Of a stretch of DNA of 64,000 bases, positions 20,028-29,554 are shown one piece after another (positions within the stretch are counted from its first letter, which is position 1; each line of letters starts with the position of its first letter). Under the pieces are notes generated by a model. That model saw nothing but the letters and a program-made list of their open reading frames with translations, made no database searches and was not told the DNA's origin. Origin of the DNA: Bin125 sp026705025 (GTDB lineage: Bacteria > Chloroflexota > Dehalococcoidia > Bin125); assembly GCA_026705025.1 (NCBI GenBank), contig JAPPBN010000045.1:1-64000 (forward strand), in the 5' to 3' direction. Both the position numbers and the translations under genes were made by a program.

Positions 20028-20978
20028 CTAAGCGCCTGCGCTGGTTCCGCGCAGTCTCGGGTCGAGGATGTCGCGAATCGCGTCGCCGAAGAGGTTGAAG
20101 GCGAGCACGATCAGCGTGATCGCAATCCCCGGCGTCAGCGCGAGCCACGGCCAGCGGGTGATCTGCCCGCGACTGGTCGCCTCGAAGAGGATGAATCCCC
20201 AGGTCGGGTTGGCGGCGGAGTTCGCGCCTAAGGCCAGGAACGACAGCGCGGCTTCGGCGAGAATGGTGCCGCCGATCGTGACCGTCGCCAGCACCATGAT
20301 CGGCGCGACGATGTTGGGCATGATGTGCCGCAAGACGATCCGGGGAGATGATGCGCCAATGGTTCGCGCCGCTTCTATGTAAGTGAACTCCTTCAACGAC
20401 AGCACGGTGCCGCGGATCACCCGCTGGGTGCCGGGTACGAGGAAGATGACAATGACGAACACCACCGTCCCAATGCCGGGCGACATCATCGTCACCAGGA
20501 CCATCATCAGGACCAACGGAGGCAGGGCCTGCATCGCGTCCGAGATGCGTTGCACGCCAAGGTCCCAGAATCCACCGATGTAGGCCGAGATTGTACCGAT
20601 CAACGTGCCAATGGCGATCCCGATTCCGGTCGCAGCAAGACCAATGATCATCGCTGTACGAGCGCCGTAGATGATTCGTGTGAAGATGTCGCGGCCGAGT
20701 TCATCGGTGCCGGCGATGTGGCTCCAGGACGGCCCTTTCAGTTTGTCGACGATGTTCGTCTCTTCTGCCTTGTACGGCGCGAAGCCGGGCACGATCGTCT
20801 CGCCGCCGACGGTGATGTCCTGCCCGAATACAGCGGTCACGACCAGAATGAAAATGATCACGGCGCCAAACGCGCCGAGCGGACGTTGTCGCGCCATGCG
20901 CCAGAGCCGCTGAAGACGGCTGGGACCGCGATGAACCGGAACGTCGACCTCAGCCAGGACGTCGGTGGCCGTTGACAC
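20028..20978 (-). CDS. ABC transporter permease, DppC type
   Basis: A 316-residue DppC/OppC-type permease. Helix 1 is at about residues 35-52, followed after a normal-length loop by HIAGTDELGRD, then five membrane segments. The EAA loop is YIEAARTIGASSPRIVLRH and the C-terminus DILDPRLRG is typical. It is the last gene of the three-gene importer operon on the minus strand (binding protein 24071, DppB 21953, this gene), 12 bases after dppB. It starts at GTG. Unlike the homologue at 6457 it has no LysM-like insert. Confidence 0.9.
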   Translation of the reverse strand: MSTATDVLAEVDVPVHRGPSRLQRLWRMARQRPLGAFGAVIIFILVVTAVFGQDITVGGETIVPGFAPYKAEETNIVDKLKGPSWSHIAGTDELGRDIFTRIIYGARTAMIIGLAATGIGIAIGTLIGTISAYIGGFWDLGVQRISDAMQALPPLVLMMVLVTMMSPGIGTVVFVIVIFLVPGTQRVIRGTVLSLKEFTYIEAARTIGASSPRIVLRHIMPNIVAPIMVLATVTIGGTILAEAALSFLALGANSAANPTWGFILFEATSRGQITRWPWLALTPGIAITLIVLAFNLFGDAIRDILDPRLRGTSAGA

Positions 20979-20990
20979 GATGCGCGCTCC

Positions 20991-21953
20991 CTAGCTGTAC
21001 CGGATCCGCGGGTCGATCCAGGCGTAGCTCAGATCGACCAGCAGGTTGATGAAGACGACTCCCAGGCCAATGACGACCGTGATGCCGACAACCTCGTTGA
21101 AGTCCGCCAAACGGATGGAAGTGACCAGTAGCGCGCCGACGCCATTGACGCGGAAAATGTACTCGATGATCACGGCGCCACTGATCAGGAACGCGAACTG
21201 ATTCCCGAAGATGGTGAGCACGGGAATGAACGAGTTGCGCAGCACGTGACGGATCACGATCGAGCGCTCGTTGAGTCCTTTCGCCCTTGCAGTTCGGACG
21301 TAGTCCTCATGGACGATCTCCAGCACTTGCGAACGTTGCATCCGCATCAGCGTGGCCATCAACGACACGGAGAGCACAGACGCAGGTGCGATCATGCTGA
21401 GCAGATTTTGCCCGACATCTTCCCAGATATATGGAGAGTCCAGGGTCGCGAGGGATATGTTGAGCCAACCGGCAGTGAATGAGACGACAAGAATGGCGAG
21501 GAAGAAATTCGGGATCGCCAGCCCGGCAATGGTGAACAGCCGCCCCGCGTAATCCGACGCCGAATTTTGCCGCACGGCCGAGATCACGCCTACGGGAATC
21601 GCGATCACCAGCGCCATCAGGCTGGCAATGACCACCAACTCGATGCTGCGAGGTAAGCGGATTTTGATGTCGTTGAGCACACTCTCACTGGAGACGAACG
21701 ATCTGCCGAGATCGCCGTGCAGCGCACTCCAGAGCCAGGTCCCATAGCGTTCCAGGGCGGGCTTGTCCAGTCCCAGCTGACGGTTGTACTGCTCGATCAG
21801 ATCGCTGGTGATTGTCGCGCCCTGCGGGCTCTGCGAAAGCAGACGCTCAGCCGTGCTGCCGGGGAACGCATTGACCAGCATGAATGCGACGAGCGAGAGG
21901 ATGAAGATGACAACGACGACACCGATCAGACGGCGAACGAGATAGCCGCTCAT
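20991..21953 (-). CDS. ABC transporter permease, DppB type
   Basis: The 320-residue DppB-type half channel: an N-terminal membrane helix (residues 9-29), a periplasmic stretch, five further membrane segments, and the EAA loop DYVRTARAKGLNERSIVIRH. The C-terminus WIDPRIRYS matches the family. It lies 84 bases after the substrate-binding protein gene and 12 bases before dppC. As with the importer at 3.6-7.6 kb, no ATPase genes are adjacent. Confidence 0.9.
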   Translation of the reverse strand: MSGYLVRRLIGVVVVIFILSLVAFMLVNAFPGSTAERLLSQSPQGATITSDLIEQYNRQLGLDKPALERYGTWLWSALHGDLGRSFVSSESVLNDIKIRLPRSIELVVIASLMALVIAIPVGVISAVRQNSASDYAGRLFTIAGLAIPNFFLAILVVSFTAGWLNISLATLDSPYIWEDVGQNLLSMIAPASVLSVSLMATLMRMQRSQVLEIVHEDYVRTARAKGLNERSIVIRHVLRNSFIPVLTIFGNQFAFLISGAVIIEYIFRVNGVGALLVTSIRLADFNEVVGITVVIGLGVVFINLLVDLSYAWIDPRIRYS

Positions 21954-22037
21954 CGCATCCTCCGAGACCTGGACCGGCGTTCAAGCTGGTCCGCGGACGC
22001 CCCGCGCTCTGGGCTCGTACGGGCCACTTGCTCGGGT

Positions 22038-24071
22038 TTACAGGTTTTTCCAGATGCGCTCCGTGTTGGTGGCGCCCCAGCCTGGGTTCCAGGCGTTGTA
22101 GGTGTCGATCTCGTTGAACAGGTAGCCGCGCCTGGCAGCGATGCGATACGGGTTGACCGCGAAGATTCGCCACATGTTCTCAAGCTCGCGCACACGGATC
22201 TTCTCGAGAATTTCCGAGCGCTTGTCGACATCCAACTCCTGGCGCTGCTGGATGCACCACTCGTCGACGTCCGGCTCGGAGATGCCGTAGAAGTTGCCCG
22301 GGCTATCGGTGTGCAGCTTGCCGTAGGCCAGGCCGTCGGCGTCCATCTCGGCACCGATCAACCAGGTGAACAGCGTGTCTTCGAACTCGCGGGTCACGAG
22401 TCGGGCAATCCAGCTCTCGATGTCGATCTGGAAGTGCTCCACGCCGACGCCGAGGTTCTTGCGCCACTGGTCAACGACCAACAGGAACAGGTTCAGATAG
22501 GGTCCGGGCACCGAGTGGAAGGTGGACTGGAACTCGAGAGGGTTGTCCTCGTTGAAGCCGGCCGCGTCGAGCAACTGGCGCCCTTTGGCAGCATTGAATT
22601 CGCCGAATTCGCCGAGCTCGGCGGGCGTCCAGGGCCACTCGCGGAAACCCCAGGGCGAGTCGTCGTCGCGGAAGAAGGTCCAGTTCTGGCCATAACCGGC
22701 AGCGGCCAGACCGTTGTAGACGCCTTCCTTCTGCTCGGTCCGGTCGAGGCCTAGCGCCAGCGCCTGGCGGACACGAATGTCGTTGAATGGCGCGGCGTTG
22801 AGGTCCAGGAAGGTCATGTACGGCTGCCAGCCCGGAGGAGGCGCCGTGACCTGGATTGTGGTGTCCGGCTGGGTCTCGAAAGCGCGCTCGACGTCGAATG
22901 TGTCATTCATCGTCATCCGGTCGATCACGCCGGTTTCCCAGGCGGCCCACTCGGACTCTCGCTGAGCGATGAAGTCCGGCCCGTGCAGCGCGTCCATGAA
23001 CGGCAGCTGCATGCCTGTGCGTGGGTCCTTCTTGAAGTAATCGGGGTGCTTGGTCGCCTTCCATTCCTTGCCCTGCTCGACAAAGTCAAGCACGTAAGGT
23101 CCGGTGCCGACGGTGTTGCGCCAGTCGTCAAGCACGGTGTAGTCGTCGGTGATGAACTCCGGCGCCGCGACAACGTGGAACGGGTTCATCATGTTGTTGA
23201 ACAGATACGCGGCTGGCTCAAGCAGGTTGAAGCGAACCGTGTTCGAGGCGTTGTCGAAATCGATGTCCTTGACCGCGGTGTAGGACGATGCTTGCACCGG
23301 AACGGGCGGATCATCCGATCCAGGGGCCAGGAATGAGCCGTCGCGGAGCGCGTCGTACGCGATTTTCACGTCCTCTGCCGTCAGGTCTCGGCCGTTGACT
23401 GGCGGCTTGTCCTGCCACTTGACGCCGTCCTGTATCTGGAAGACGACCGTCGTGTCGTCGGGCACTTCCCAACCCGAGGCGAGATCACCCTCGTTGAGGT
23501 AGTAGTGCGCGTTGGCCCAGTCGTCCATGGGGAAGACGACGAGCTGGCTGTAGAACATGGGCGCAAACGCCGCCATCAGGTTCGCGTTCGGCCCGAGGAC
23601 GTTCCAGTTCGCGGCTGGAAGGTGGGCGAGTGTCCAGGTGCCCCCGTACTTCGGACCATCGGCCTGACCAGGGAGGTTCTGCAGCTTGCTCCAGTGATAC
23701 CGCAGCCGCCACTCTTCCTCCGGCGTCAGCGACATCGCCTCTTCTTCCGCGGTCAGCTGGCCAGGAAGCAGCGCAACGGCTTCCTCCTCCTCTGTCTCCT
23801 GCTGAGTGGTGGCCTGTTGAGCGGCGGCCTGCTGCGCCTGTTGCTGAGCCGCGGTCTGCTGCTGCGCCTGTTGCTGCTGCGCCTGAGCCTGGTCCTGCTG
23901 TTGCTGCTGCTGGACCTGCGCGGCGGCCTGCTGGCCATCATCATCATCGTCGCCACAACCAACCAGCGCCAGACCGGCGGCCCCCACTCCGGCTCGTGCC
24001 GATGCACTCATCAGTGAGCGTCGGCTCAAGCGCTTGCGCTGCATCCGCTTCCAGTAATTGCGCTCTGTCAT
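22038..24071 (-). CDS. Tat-exported ABC substrate-binding lipoprotein
   Basis: A family 5 solute-binding protein of 677 residues. The N-terminus carries a twin-arginine signal (RLSRRSLMSASARAG) ending in the lipobox LVGC, so the folded protein is probably exported by Tat and lipidated. After the Cys comes a run of five Asp and then about 60 residues made almost entirely of Gln and Ala, ending in EEEEAV. The binding domain follows (GGTWTLAHLPAANWNVLGPN and later FNDIRVRQALALGLDR). I start at ATG 24071, which has AAGGAGC upstream; a frame from 24095 adds eight residues. First gene of the minus-strand importer operon. Confidence 0.87.
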   Translation of the reverse strand: MTERNYWKRMQRKRLSRRSLMSASARAGVGAAGLALVGCGDDDDDGQQAAAQVQQQQQQDQAQAQQQQAQQQTAAQQQAQQAAAQQATTQQETEEEEAVALLPGQLTAEEEAMSLTPEEEWRLRYHWSKLQNLPGQADGPKYGGTWTLAHLPAANWNVLGPNANLMAAFAPMFYSQLVVFPMDDWANAHYYLNEGDLASGWEVPDDTTVVFQIQDGVKWQDKPPVNGRDLTAEDVKIAYDALRDGSFLAPGSDDPPVPVQASSYTAVKDIDFDNASNTVRFNLLEPAAYLFNNMMNPFHVVAAPEFITDDYTVLDDWRNTVGTGPYVLDFVEQGKEWKATKHPDYFKKDPRTGMQLPFMDALHGPDFIAQRESEWAAWETGVIDRMTMNDTFDVERAFETQPDTTIQVTAPPPGWQPYMTFLDLNAAPFNDIRVRQALALGLDRTEQKEGVYNGLAAAGYGQNWTFFRDDDSPWGFREWPWTPAELGEFGEFNAAKGRQLLDAAGFNEDNPLEFQSTFHSVPGPYLNLFLLVVDQWRKNLGVGVEHFQIDIESWIARLVTREFEDTLFTWLIGAEMDADGLAYGKLHTDSPGNFYGISEPDVDEWCIQQRQELDVDKRSEILEKIRVRELENMWRIFAVNPYRIAARRGYLFNEIDTYNAWNPGWGATNTERIWKNL

Positions 24072-24149
24072 TTGTCGCTCCTTGCATCCTGACATCGATC
24101 GAGGTACGGACTACCGTCCGACTTCGACCATTCGGGTGCGGGTAATATA

Positions 24150-24165
24150 ACCGCTTGGAAGCGGT
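24150..24165. promoter_or_regulatory. Inverted repeat between divergent genes
   Basis: ACCGCTT GG AAGCGGT, a perfect 7-base inverted repeat with a two-base centre. It lies in the 114-base gap between the Tat-lipoprotein gene (minus) and the YbaK gene (plus), next to the AT-rich TAATATAA at 24143-24150, which could be a -10 element on either strand. A repressor-binding site is possible. Confidence 0.35.
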
Positions 24166-24185
24166 ATTGCACACGCGGAAGTCCA

Positions 24186-24677
24186 ATGACTGAATCTGAA
24201 GTGGTCGAGGCTCGCGTTCGCGACTTTCTTGCCAGACACGAGATCGCCTACGACACCATCGTCTGCCGGCCCGACCAGGCCGACACGGCCGTCTTTTGCG
24301 AGGTGTTCGGGATCTCGCCCGAGGCGTCGGTCAACACGATTTTGGTCGCCTCGAAGAAGGAGCCGAAGAGCTACGCGGCATGCCTGGTGCTGGCCAATAA
24401 TCGGCTGGACGTGAACCGAACCGTGCGCAAGGAGATGGGTGTGCGTAAGTGCTCGTTCGCGTCATTCGAGGAGACAGAGCGCGTGACCGGCATGCTCTCC
24501 GGAGGCGTCACTCCATTCGATCTGCCGCCGGAGATTCCGATTCTGATCGATTCCAGGATCAGCGGTGATGAGGTCATGTGGTTGGGCGGCGGCAGCCGCT
24601 CGCTCAAGGTGGGAGTCAGTGCGGATGACCTGGCCCGCTTGCCGAACGCGCGCGTGATTGAGGGGTTGGCCGGATAG
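24186..24677 (+). CDS. YbaK/EbsC family aminoacyl-tRNA deacylase
   Basis: The 163-residue protein matches the YbaK/ProRS-associated editing domain, which hydrolyses mischarged aminoacyl-tRNAs. Family features are an N-terminal helix with FLARHEIAYDTI, the segment VNTILVASKKEPKSYAACLV containing the conserved Lys, DVNRTVRKEMGVRKCSFAS, and the GGVTPFDLP-type loop near residue 105. Members act on Cys-tRNA-Pro, Ala-tRNA or others; the specificity cannot be read here. It is divergent from the importer operon and converges on the PanE-like gene, seven bases away. Confidence 0.85.
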   Translation: MTESEVVEARVRDFLARHEIAYDTIVCRPDQADTAVFCEVFGISPEASVNTILVASKKEPKSYAACLVLANNRLDVNRTVRKEMGVRKCSFASFEETERVTGMLSGGVTPFDLPPEIPILIDSRISGDEVMWLGGGSRSLKVGVSADDLARLPNARVIEGLAG

Positions 24678-24684
24678 GAATCCG

Positions 24685-25683
24685 TTATCCCGCGGCCAGC
24701 TGCTCCTCCAGCGCGACGATCTCGCCGATCGCCACCGAGCCGACACTCAAGCCCGACCTGAGCGCCCGCTTCGCCATCAACTGGAGGGCGCGATTCGCCG
24801 GCGTGGGGACGTCGTGTTCCAGCCCCAGTAGCACGATCTCGCCGTTGAGCCAGTCGGTCTCGATCGCCGGTACGCCTCGCCGGAAGGATTGCCAGGTGGA
24901 GCTGCCGCCGCGCTCGACGCCTGGGATCTCACCTGAACTGAATGTCGCCGCTCGCCGTTCGCCGACTTCGGCGCGCGGCGCGTAGTCAATCTGCGCAGCG
25001 TCGTAGCACGCGATCGCTTCCTCGCGCATGCGCCGCATGAACGCTCGGACCTCGTCGCCGGCCGAGCGCAACGCCGTTTCGCCGCAGAGCGCGCCGACCG
25101 CGTTACCCAGGTTGTCGAGCAGTTTGCCGTGCTTCAGCCTCATCACATCGGCGTCAGCCTGGGCGTTGAAGCCGGCGCGTGAGAGATCGGCGCACAACTG
25201 CGTCACGGTCTCGTCCACACCGCGTGGGAATCGTCCGCTGTCCAGTAGCCCCGCTCTGGGTTCGCCGAACAGCGCGATTTCGCCGGCTACCAGGAACGTC
25301 GCCGGCATGACCACGAGCATCCCGTATGCGTTGAGAAAACGTCGGGCGACGCTGCGTTCGTTGCCAACACCGTTCTGTCCGCAGACGATGGGCAGCTCTG
25401 GCCCGGCGCAGCGTTCGAGGTCGTCCAGGGCGCCGGCGGTGTCTTGCCCCTTCATCGTCAGGATGACGACGTCCTCGTCACCGAAGGTCAGCTCTGATGG
25501 ATGTCCGACGGCGGTGACGGGCACTCGCTGCTCGCCGCTCGGTCGACGGACCAACAGTCCATCCTGCTGCATCGCGTCCAGATGGGCTCCGCGAGAGATC
25601 AATACGACATCGCAACCGGCGAGTTGCAACAACGCGCCGATACCGCCGCCAATCCCCCCGGCGCCATAGATGATGTATCTCAT
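24685..25683 (-). CDS. Ketopantoate reductase family oxidoreductase (PanE/ApbA-like)
   Basis: A 332-residue NADP-dependent oxidoreductase with an N-terminal Rossmann fold (MRYIIYGAGGIGGGIGALL), the ILTMKGQDT strand, the QNGVGNE loop and a helical C-terminal domain starting with LKHGKLLDNLGNAV, where the Lys matches the family catalytic Lys. Ketopantoate reductases act in coenzyme A synthesis, but many paralogues have other substrates, and no panB or panC is near. The start at 25683 gives the family N-terminus; a frame from 25764 would add 27 unrelated residues. It lies downstream of a long hairpin that separates it from the binding-protein gene. Confidence 0.8.
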   Translation of the reverse strand: MRYIIYGAGGIGGGIGALLQLAGCDVVLISRGAHLDAMQQDGLLVRRPSGEQRVPVTAVGHPSELTFGDEDVVILTMKGQDTAGALDDLERCAGPELPIVCGQNGVGNERSVARRFLNAYGMLVVMPATFLVAGEIALFGEPRAGLLDSGRFPRGVDETVTQLCADLSRAGFNAQADADVMRLKHGKLLDNLGNAVGALCGETALRSAGDEVRAFMRRMREEAIACYDAAQIDYAPRAEVGERRAATFSSGEIPGVERGGSSTWQSFRRGVPAIETDWLNGEIVLLGLEHDVPTPANRALQLMAKRALRSGLSVGSVAIGEIVALEEQLAAG

Positions 25684-25746
25684 GTCGACATCCTCGCCAC
25701 AGACCGCGTTGCTCACAGGTGTCCGCAGTTTGCCCAGTCTGAATTG

Positions 25747-25783
25747 CGAAGCGCGGCTGATCAAGCTGATCAGCCGCGCTTCG
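25747..25783 (-). terminator. 17-bp perfect hairpin
   Basis: A perfect 17-base stem (CGAAGCGCGGCTGATCA with its reverse complement) and loop AGC. It lies between the stop of the binding-protein gene at 25849 and the start of the PanE-like gene at 25683, both on the minus strand. It probably terminates the former transcript. There is no T-run. Confidence 0.6.
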
Positions 25784-25848
25784 GGTTGCGCCAGAGGCCC
25801 GGCCGGGCACGTAGCCGTTGGGCGCTCGAGGACGTCGCGTCTTACTCG

Positions 25849-27102
25849 TTACTCGTCATCCTCCGTTTGCGGCGCGGGAGGCGGACCGGCGAACATCGAT
25901 TTCAGGTTCTCTGCCCGCTCCTGGTCGGCCAGCGTTGGCTCGATCAGGATTTGCGCGCCATTGAGGAATACCTCGGCGTTGAGATCGCTCAACTCGAGCG
26001 TGTAGGCCAGGGCCATGGCTGAGACTGCCAGGTAGCCCTGCGCGACGGGGTGGTCCCAGACCAGGAACAGCATCTCGCCGTCACGGACGGCGTCGGCCAG
26101 CTCGTCGCTGAAGCCGAAGCTTCCCAGCGCGATTTCAGCGTCCGACTCTGCAACTGCGCCGAGCGCTGCAATCCCGGTGTCATGGTTCAGGGTCAGAATG
26201 GCGCCGACTCCGCCGGCCGCGATCCGCTCAGCGAGCAGCACCTGGACGTGCTCAGGTGTCGTGTGTTCCCCGTGGACCTCATCGTCGGGCGACACACGAG
26301 TCAGGTCGACCCAGATCCGTTCGACGTGACCGGCACCGTAGGTGGCTTCGAGACCGTTACACCGATCCTCGAGTCCAACGTTGTCGGTCTCATGGATCAC
26401 GCAGAGCACCGTGCCGCTGACCTCGGCTGCGACGAATTGTTCGCCGGCCTTGACGCCGCCGGCGAAGTCATCCAGACCGATGTGCATGAGCGAGCCCACG
26501 CTGTCTGCGTCTTCGGCGCCGGAGTTGAAGGTGACGACCTGGATGCCGGCGGCCTGGGCTTCGGCGAGCGGCTCGCGCAGGTCGTCGGCGTAGGGCAACG
26601 AGGTCGCGATCGTGATTGGACCTCGGCTGATGCAATCGCGCAGGTCGGCCGCGTGTTCGTCGCTATCGAGCGCGCCGTAACGGACAATCTGCACGCCGTA
26701 CTGATAGGCGGCCACGCCCGAGCCGGCGAGCGTCCAGCGCCAGAATCGGTCATCCTCGGGATACCCGTGACCGAGCACGCACATCAGCGGCGGCTCGCGC
26801 AGGATGACGACTTCAGCCTCTTCTTCGGCGACCGAGACGGGGATCGGGTTCGTGTAACGCCAGGCGTCGACAGGCACATTCAGTTCGAGGAATCTCGCCG
26901 GGGGAAGCTCAAGATCATGCCACCCCTGTTCGTCGTCAAGTTGCTGAACTTTGACCTCAACTCTGCCATCGGCGAGTCTCTTGACGCCAACGCGGACATC
27001 GGTGGACGAGTGCATTGCCGCCTGGATGGCGCCCAGGGCGACCGCACCGATTACCAAGCCAATAAGCAATATCAGCAGATGAGATTTGCCCAAGCGGGTC
27101 AT
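25849..27102 (-). CDS. Membrane-tethered type 1 periplasmic binding protein
   Basis: A 417-residue protein with a single N-terminal membrane helix (residues 8-28) and no cleavage or lipobox motif, so it is probably membrane-anchored. Residues about 35-95 form a small domain (VRVGVKRLADGRVEVKVQQ, then a Trp, LPPARFLE and WRYTNPIPVSV). A type 1 sugar-binding fold follows (TIATSLPYADDLREPLAEA, VTFNSGA, GTVLCVIHE, ILTLNHDTGIAA). The gene at 36694 encodes a paralogue with the same two domains. No permease or ATPase is adjacent, so it may be a sensor or an orphan receptor. I start at 27102 because TAGGAG precedes it; a longer frame from 27222 is unlikely. Confidence 0.8.
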   Translation of the reverse strand: MTRLGKSHLLILLIGLVIGAVALGAIQAAMHSSTDVRVGVKRLADGRVEVKVQQLDDEQGWHDLELPPARFLELNVPVDAWRYTNPIPVSVAEEEAEVVILREPPLMCVLGHGYPEDDRFWRWTLAGSGVAAYQYGVQIVRYGALDSDEHAADLRDCISRGPITIATSLPYADDLREPLAEAQAAGIQVVTFNSGAEDADSVGSLMHIGLDDFAGGVKAGEQFVAAEVSGTVLCVIHETDNVGLEDRCNGLEATYGAGHVERIWVDLTRVSPDDEVHGEHTTPEHVQVLLAERIAAGGVGAILTLNHDTGIAALGAVAESDAEIALGSFGFSDELADAVRDGEMLFLVWDHPVAQGYLAVSAMALAYTLELSDLNAEVFLNGAQILIEPTLADQERAENLKSMFAGPPPAPQTEDDE

Positions 27103-27292
27103 GCCGGCTCCTATCGATCTCTTGCATTGATTCGATTCTTCCCGAGCATAACGGCGGAACGTGAGTTCACATAAGAGGGAAACCAAGACTGGCGCCGACT
27201 TGGAACACTCGTTGGCCGTCATGGGATGTCAACGCTCCGTGCGGGTCTACCATGCCTGTCGACAACCGACTCATGGTGACGGAGCGTGACAG

Positions 27293-29554
27293 ATGGCTGA
27301 ACAGGCAGTACTCCCTCAAATCGATGGCGAACTTCGTGCGGCGGGCCTTGAGTCGCCGACCCGGATCGTGCGCGACCGCTGGGGCGTCCCCCACGTCGAG
27401 GCGCAATCGGCGCGCGACGCGTTCTTCGCGCAGGGGTTCTGTCTCGGCCAGGATCGCGGTTGGCAGCTCGAGCTGTATCGGCACATGGCCCATGGACGCG
27501 CGGCGTCGCTGTTGAACAAGGGCCTCCTTCGTATCGACAAGATGAACCGTACCTTGGGATTTGGGCGCGACGCGGCTCGCGAGTGGGAGGAACAGTCGGA
27601 CGAGGCGCGAATGATCCTGCAGGCCTATGCCGACGGGATCAACGCGGCAATCGCGGCCGGACCGGTGCCGGTCGAGTTCGGTCTGCTTGACCACGAGATG
27701 CAACCCTGGTCACCGGTCGACTCCCTGGCGATTCTGAAAATGGTCTCGGCCAACGTGCACTGGGCAACCAAGATCGGCAATGGCGAGGTCGCCGCCCGCC
27801 TGGGCATCGACGCCCTCCGAGCCCTGATTCCTGATGTGCCCGCGGACTCTGCCCTGATCGCGCCGTCCGGCGCCTCCTGGACGAACGGTGCGCACGCGTT
27901 CGCTGGCGCGCTCGCCGACCTCGAGGCGGAGCCCGGTACCCGGCGCGGAGGCCTCGACGGCTCCAACTGCTGGGTGATCGATGGCGCGCATACCTCGAGT
28001 GGCAAACCGCTCGTCGTGGGCGACCCGCACCTGGCGTTCAGCGTTCCGCCGCAGTGGTACGTCATGCACATGCAGTCTCCCGAGTTCACCGTCGCCGGCC
28101 CCTGCAGCCCCGGCTACCCCGGACCGGTCTACTACGGGCACAACACGCAGATCGGCTGGACGATGACGCACGCCCAGGGCGACCGCTGGGACGTCTACCG
28201 CGAACGGATCGTGCGCAACGGGTCGGGTCCCGAGGCCGTATGGCTCAGCGGGAGCGAACCGCTGCAACGGCGCGAGGAAGTGATCGAGATCCGCAATGAA
28301 GAATCGGTCACCCAGACCGTCTGGTCGACGCGGCACGGACCCGTCGTCCACGGCGATCCGGAAGCCGATGATGAGGTGCTGACGGCTCGGTTCGGACTGT
28401 CTGACCCCTGCCATGACTTCGACGGGATGATGACCATCTTCACCGCGGACAACATCCACGACGCGCGCCATGGCTTCCGCCGGTATGACTCAATCTCGGG
28501 CAATTTCTGCTTCGCCGACCAGCAGGGAGACATTGGCTACCAATACACCGGCCGGATTCCGATTCGTGACGTGAAGCTCACGCCGGTCAGCGGCTGGGAT
28601 GGCGAAAATGAGTGGGACGGCGATGTTCCTGCCGACGAACTGCCGCAGGATCTGAATCCCGCCAACGGCGTGATCATTACGGCCAATAATCGCACGACGA
28701 CCGACGACTACCCGTACTACCTCAGCTTCAGTCAGACTCCATACCGCGCCGACCGCTTGCGCCAGCTGCTGCAGGGTCGCGACGACTGGTCGCCGGAGGA
28801 TATGCCCGAAGTCCAGTCCGATCAGACCAGCCTCCACGCCCGCTTCATCGCCGAGCGCGTTGGTCAAGCGAAGGTCACTGCCGGCGCAGCCGCCGATTTG
28901 CAGTCGATGATCGCCGGGTGGGATGGGCATATGGCCATCGACTCCGCCTCCGCGCTCGTCTACTACGAGCTCTGCGAGCAACTCATCGCCCTCACCATTC
29001 GGCGCTACTTCAAGGCGCCATCACGGGTTCCTGAGAGCTCATACGAGGAGATGCGGATCCTGCACGAGCAACTCAGGAACGACAGCTCGCTCGCTTTGGC
29101 GGACGGTCAATCATGGGACGACGCCATCACCGAGGCGCTTGCGACGACCGCGACCGTGCTCAGCGAACGCCACGGCAGCGACCCGAGCCGCTGGAAGTTC
29201 GGCAATGTTCATGCCGTCACCTGGCGTCACAACCTGGGCCGCGATCCGGAGCGCGCCGCTCGATTCAATGTCGGGGACTTCCCCAAGGGCGGCGACGGCA
29301 ACACGCCCAACAACGCGACAGGGTTGATCAATCAACCTGCCGACCACGGCGTCAGTTACCGCCAGATCTTCGATCTGTCCAGTCTCAACGGAGCACGAAT
29401 CGTGCTGCCGCCGGGCAATTCGGGAAGGCCCGACAGCCTGCACTACAACGACCACATTCACAAGTGGCTCGATATGGAGTACTTCCCGCTCTACATCGAG
29501 TGGTCCGACATCGAGGCCAACAGCGAGGGCAGCCTGACTCTTACGCCGGCCTAA
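27293..29554 (+). CDS. Penicillin acylase family N-terminal nucleophile hydrolase
   Basis: A 753-residue Ntn hydrolase that hydrolyses amide bonds of N-acyl compounds. The N-terminal part has the family signature VRDRWGVPHVEAQSARDAFF. The predicted self-cleavage site is GGLDGSNCWVIDG, where Ser224 would become the nucleophile of the beta chain, followed by GDPHLAF. The C-terminus reads LPPGNSGRPDSLHYNDH, also typical. Most relatives are exported, but this one has no signal peptide and would be cytoplasmic. Substrates in the family include penicillins, acyl-homoserine lactones and other N-acyl amines. The stop overlaps the stop of the convergent aminotransferase gene. Confidence 0.87.
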   Translation: MAEQAVLPQIDGELRAAGLESPTRIVRDRWGVPHVEAQSARDAFFAQGFCLGQDRGWQLELYRHMAHGRAASLLNKGLLRIDKMNRTLGFGRDAAREWEEQSDEARMILQAYADGINAAIAAGPVPVEFGLLDHEMQPWSPVDSLAILKMVSANVHWATKIGNGEVAARLGIDALRALIPDVPADSALIAPSGASWTNGAHAFAGALADLEAEPGTRRGGLDGSNCWVIDGAHTSSGKPLVVGDPHLAFSVPPQWYVMHMQSPEFTVAGPCSPGYPGPVYYGHNTQIGWTMTHAQGDRWDVYRERIVRNGSGPEAVWLSGSEPLQRREEVIEIRNEESVTQTVWSTRHGPVVHGDPEADDEVLTARFGLSDPCHDFDGMMTIFTADNIHDARHGFRRYDSISGNFCFADQQGDIGYQYTGRIPIRDVKLTPVSGWDGENEWDGDVPADELPQDLNPANGVIITANNRTTTDDYPYYLSFSQTPYRADRLRQLLQGRDDWSPEDMPEVQSDQTSLHARFIAERVGQAKVTAGAAADLQSMIAGWDGHMAIDSASALVYYELCEQLIALTIRRYFKAPSRVPESSYEEMRILHEQLRNDSSLALADGQSWDDAITEALATTATVLSERHGSDPSRWKFGNVHAVTWRHNLGRDPERAARFNVGDFPKGGDGNTPNNATGLINQPADHGVSYRQIFDLSSLNGARIVLPPGNSGRPDSLHYNDHIHKWLDMEYFPLYIEWSDIEANSEGSLTLTPA

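Noticed and set aside
23760..23950. Phase-variable CAG tract
   Set aside because: The Gln/Ala linker uses mixed CAG/CAA and GCC/GCG codons and unequal units, so simple slippage by pure repeats is unlikely.
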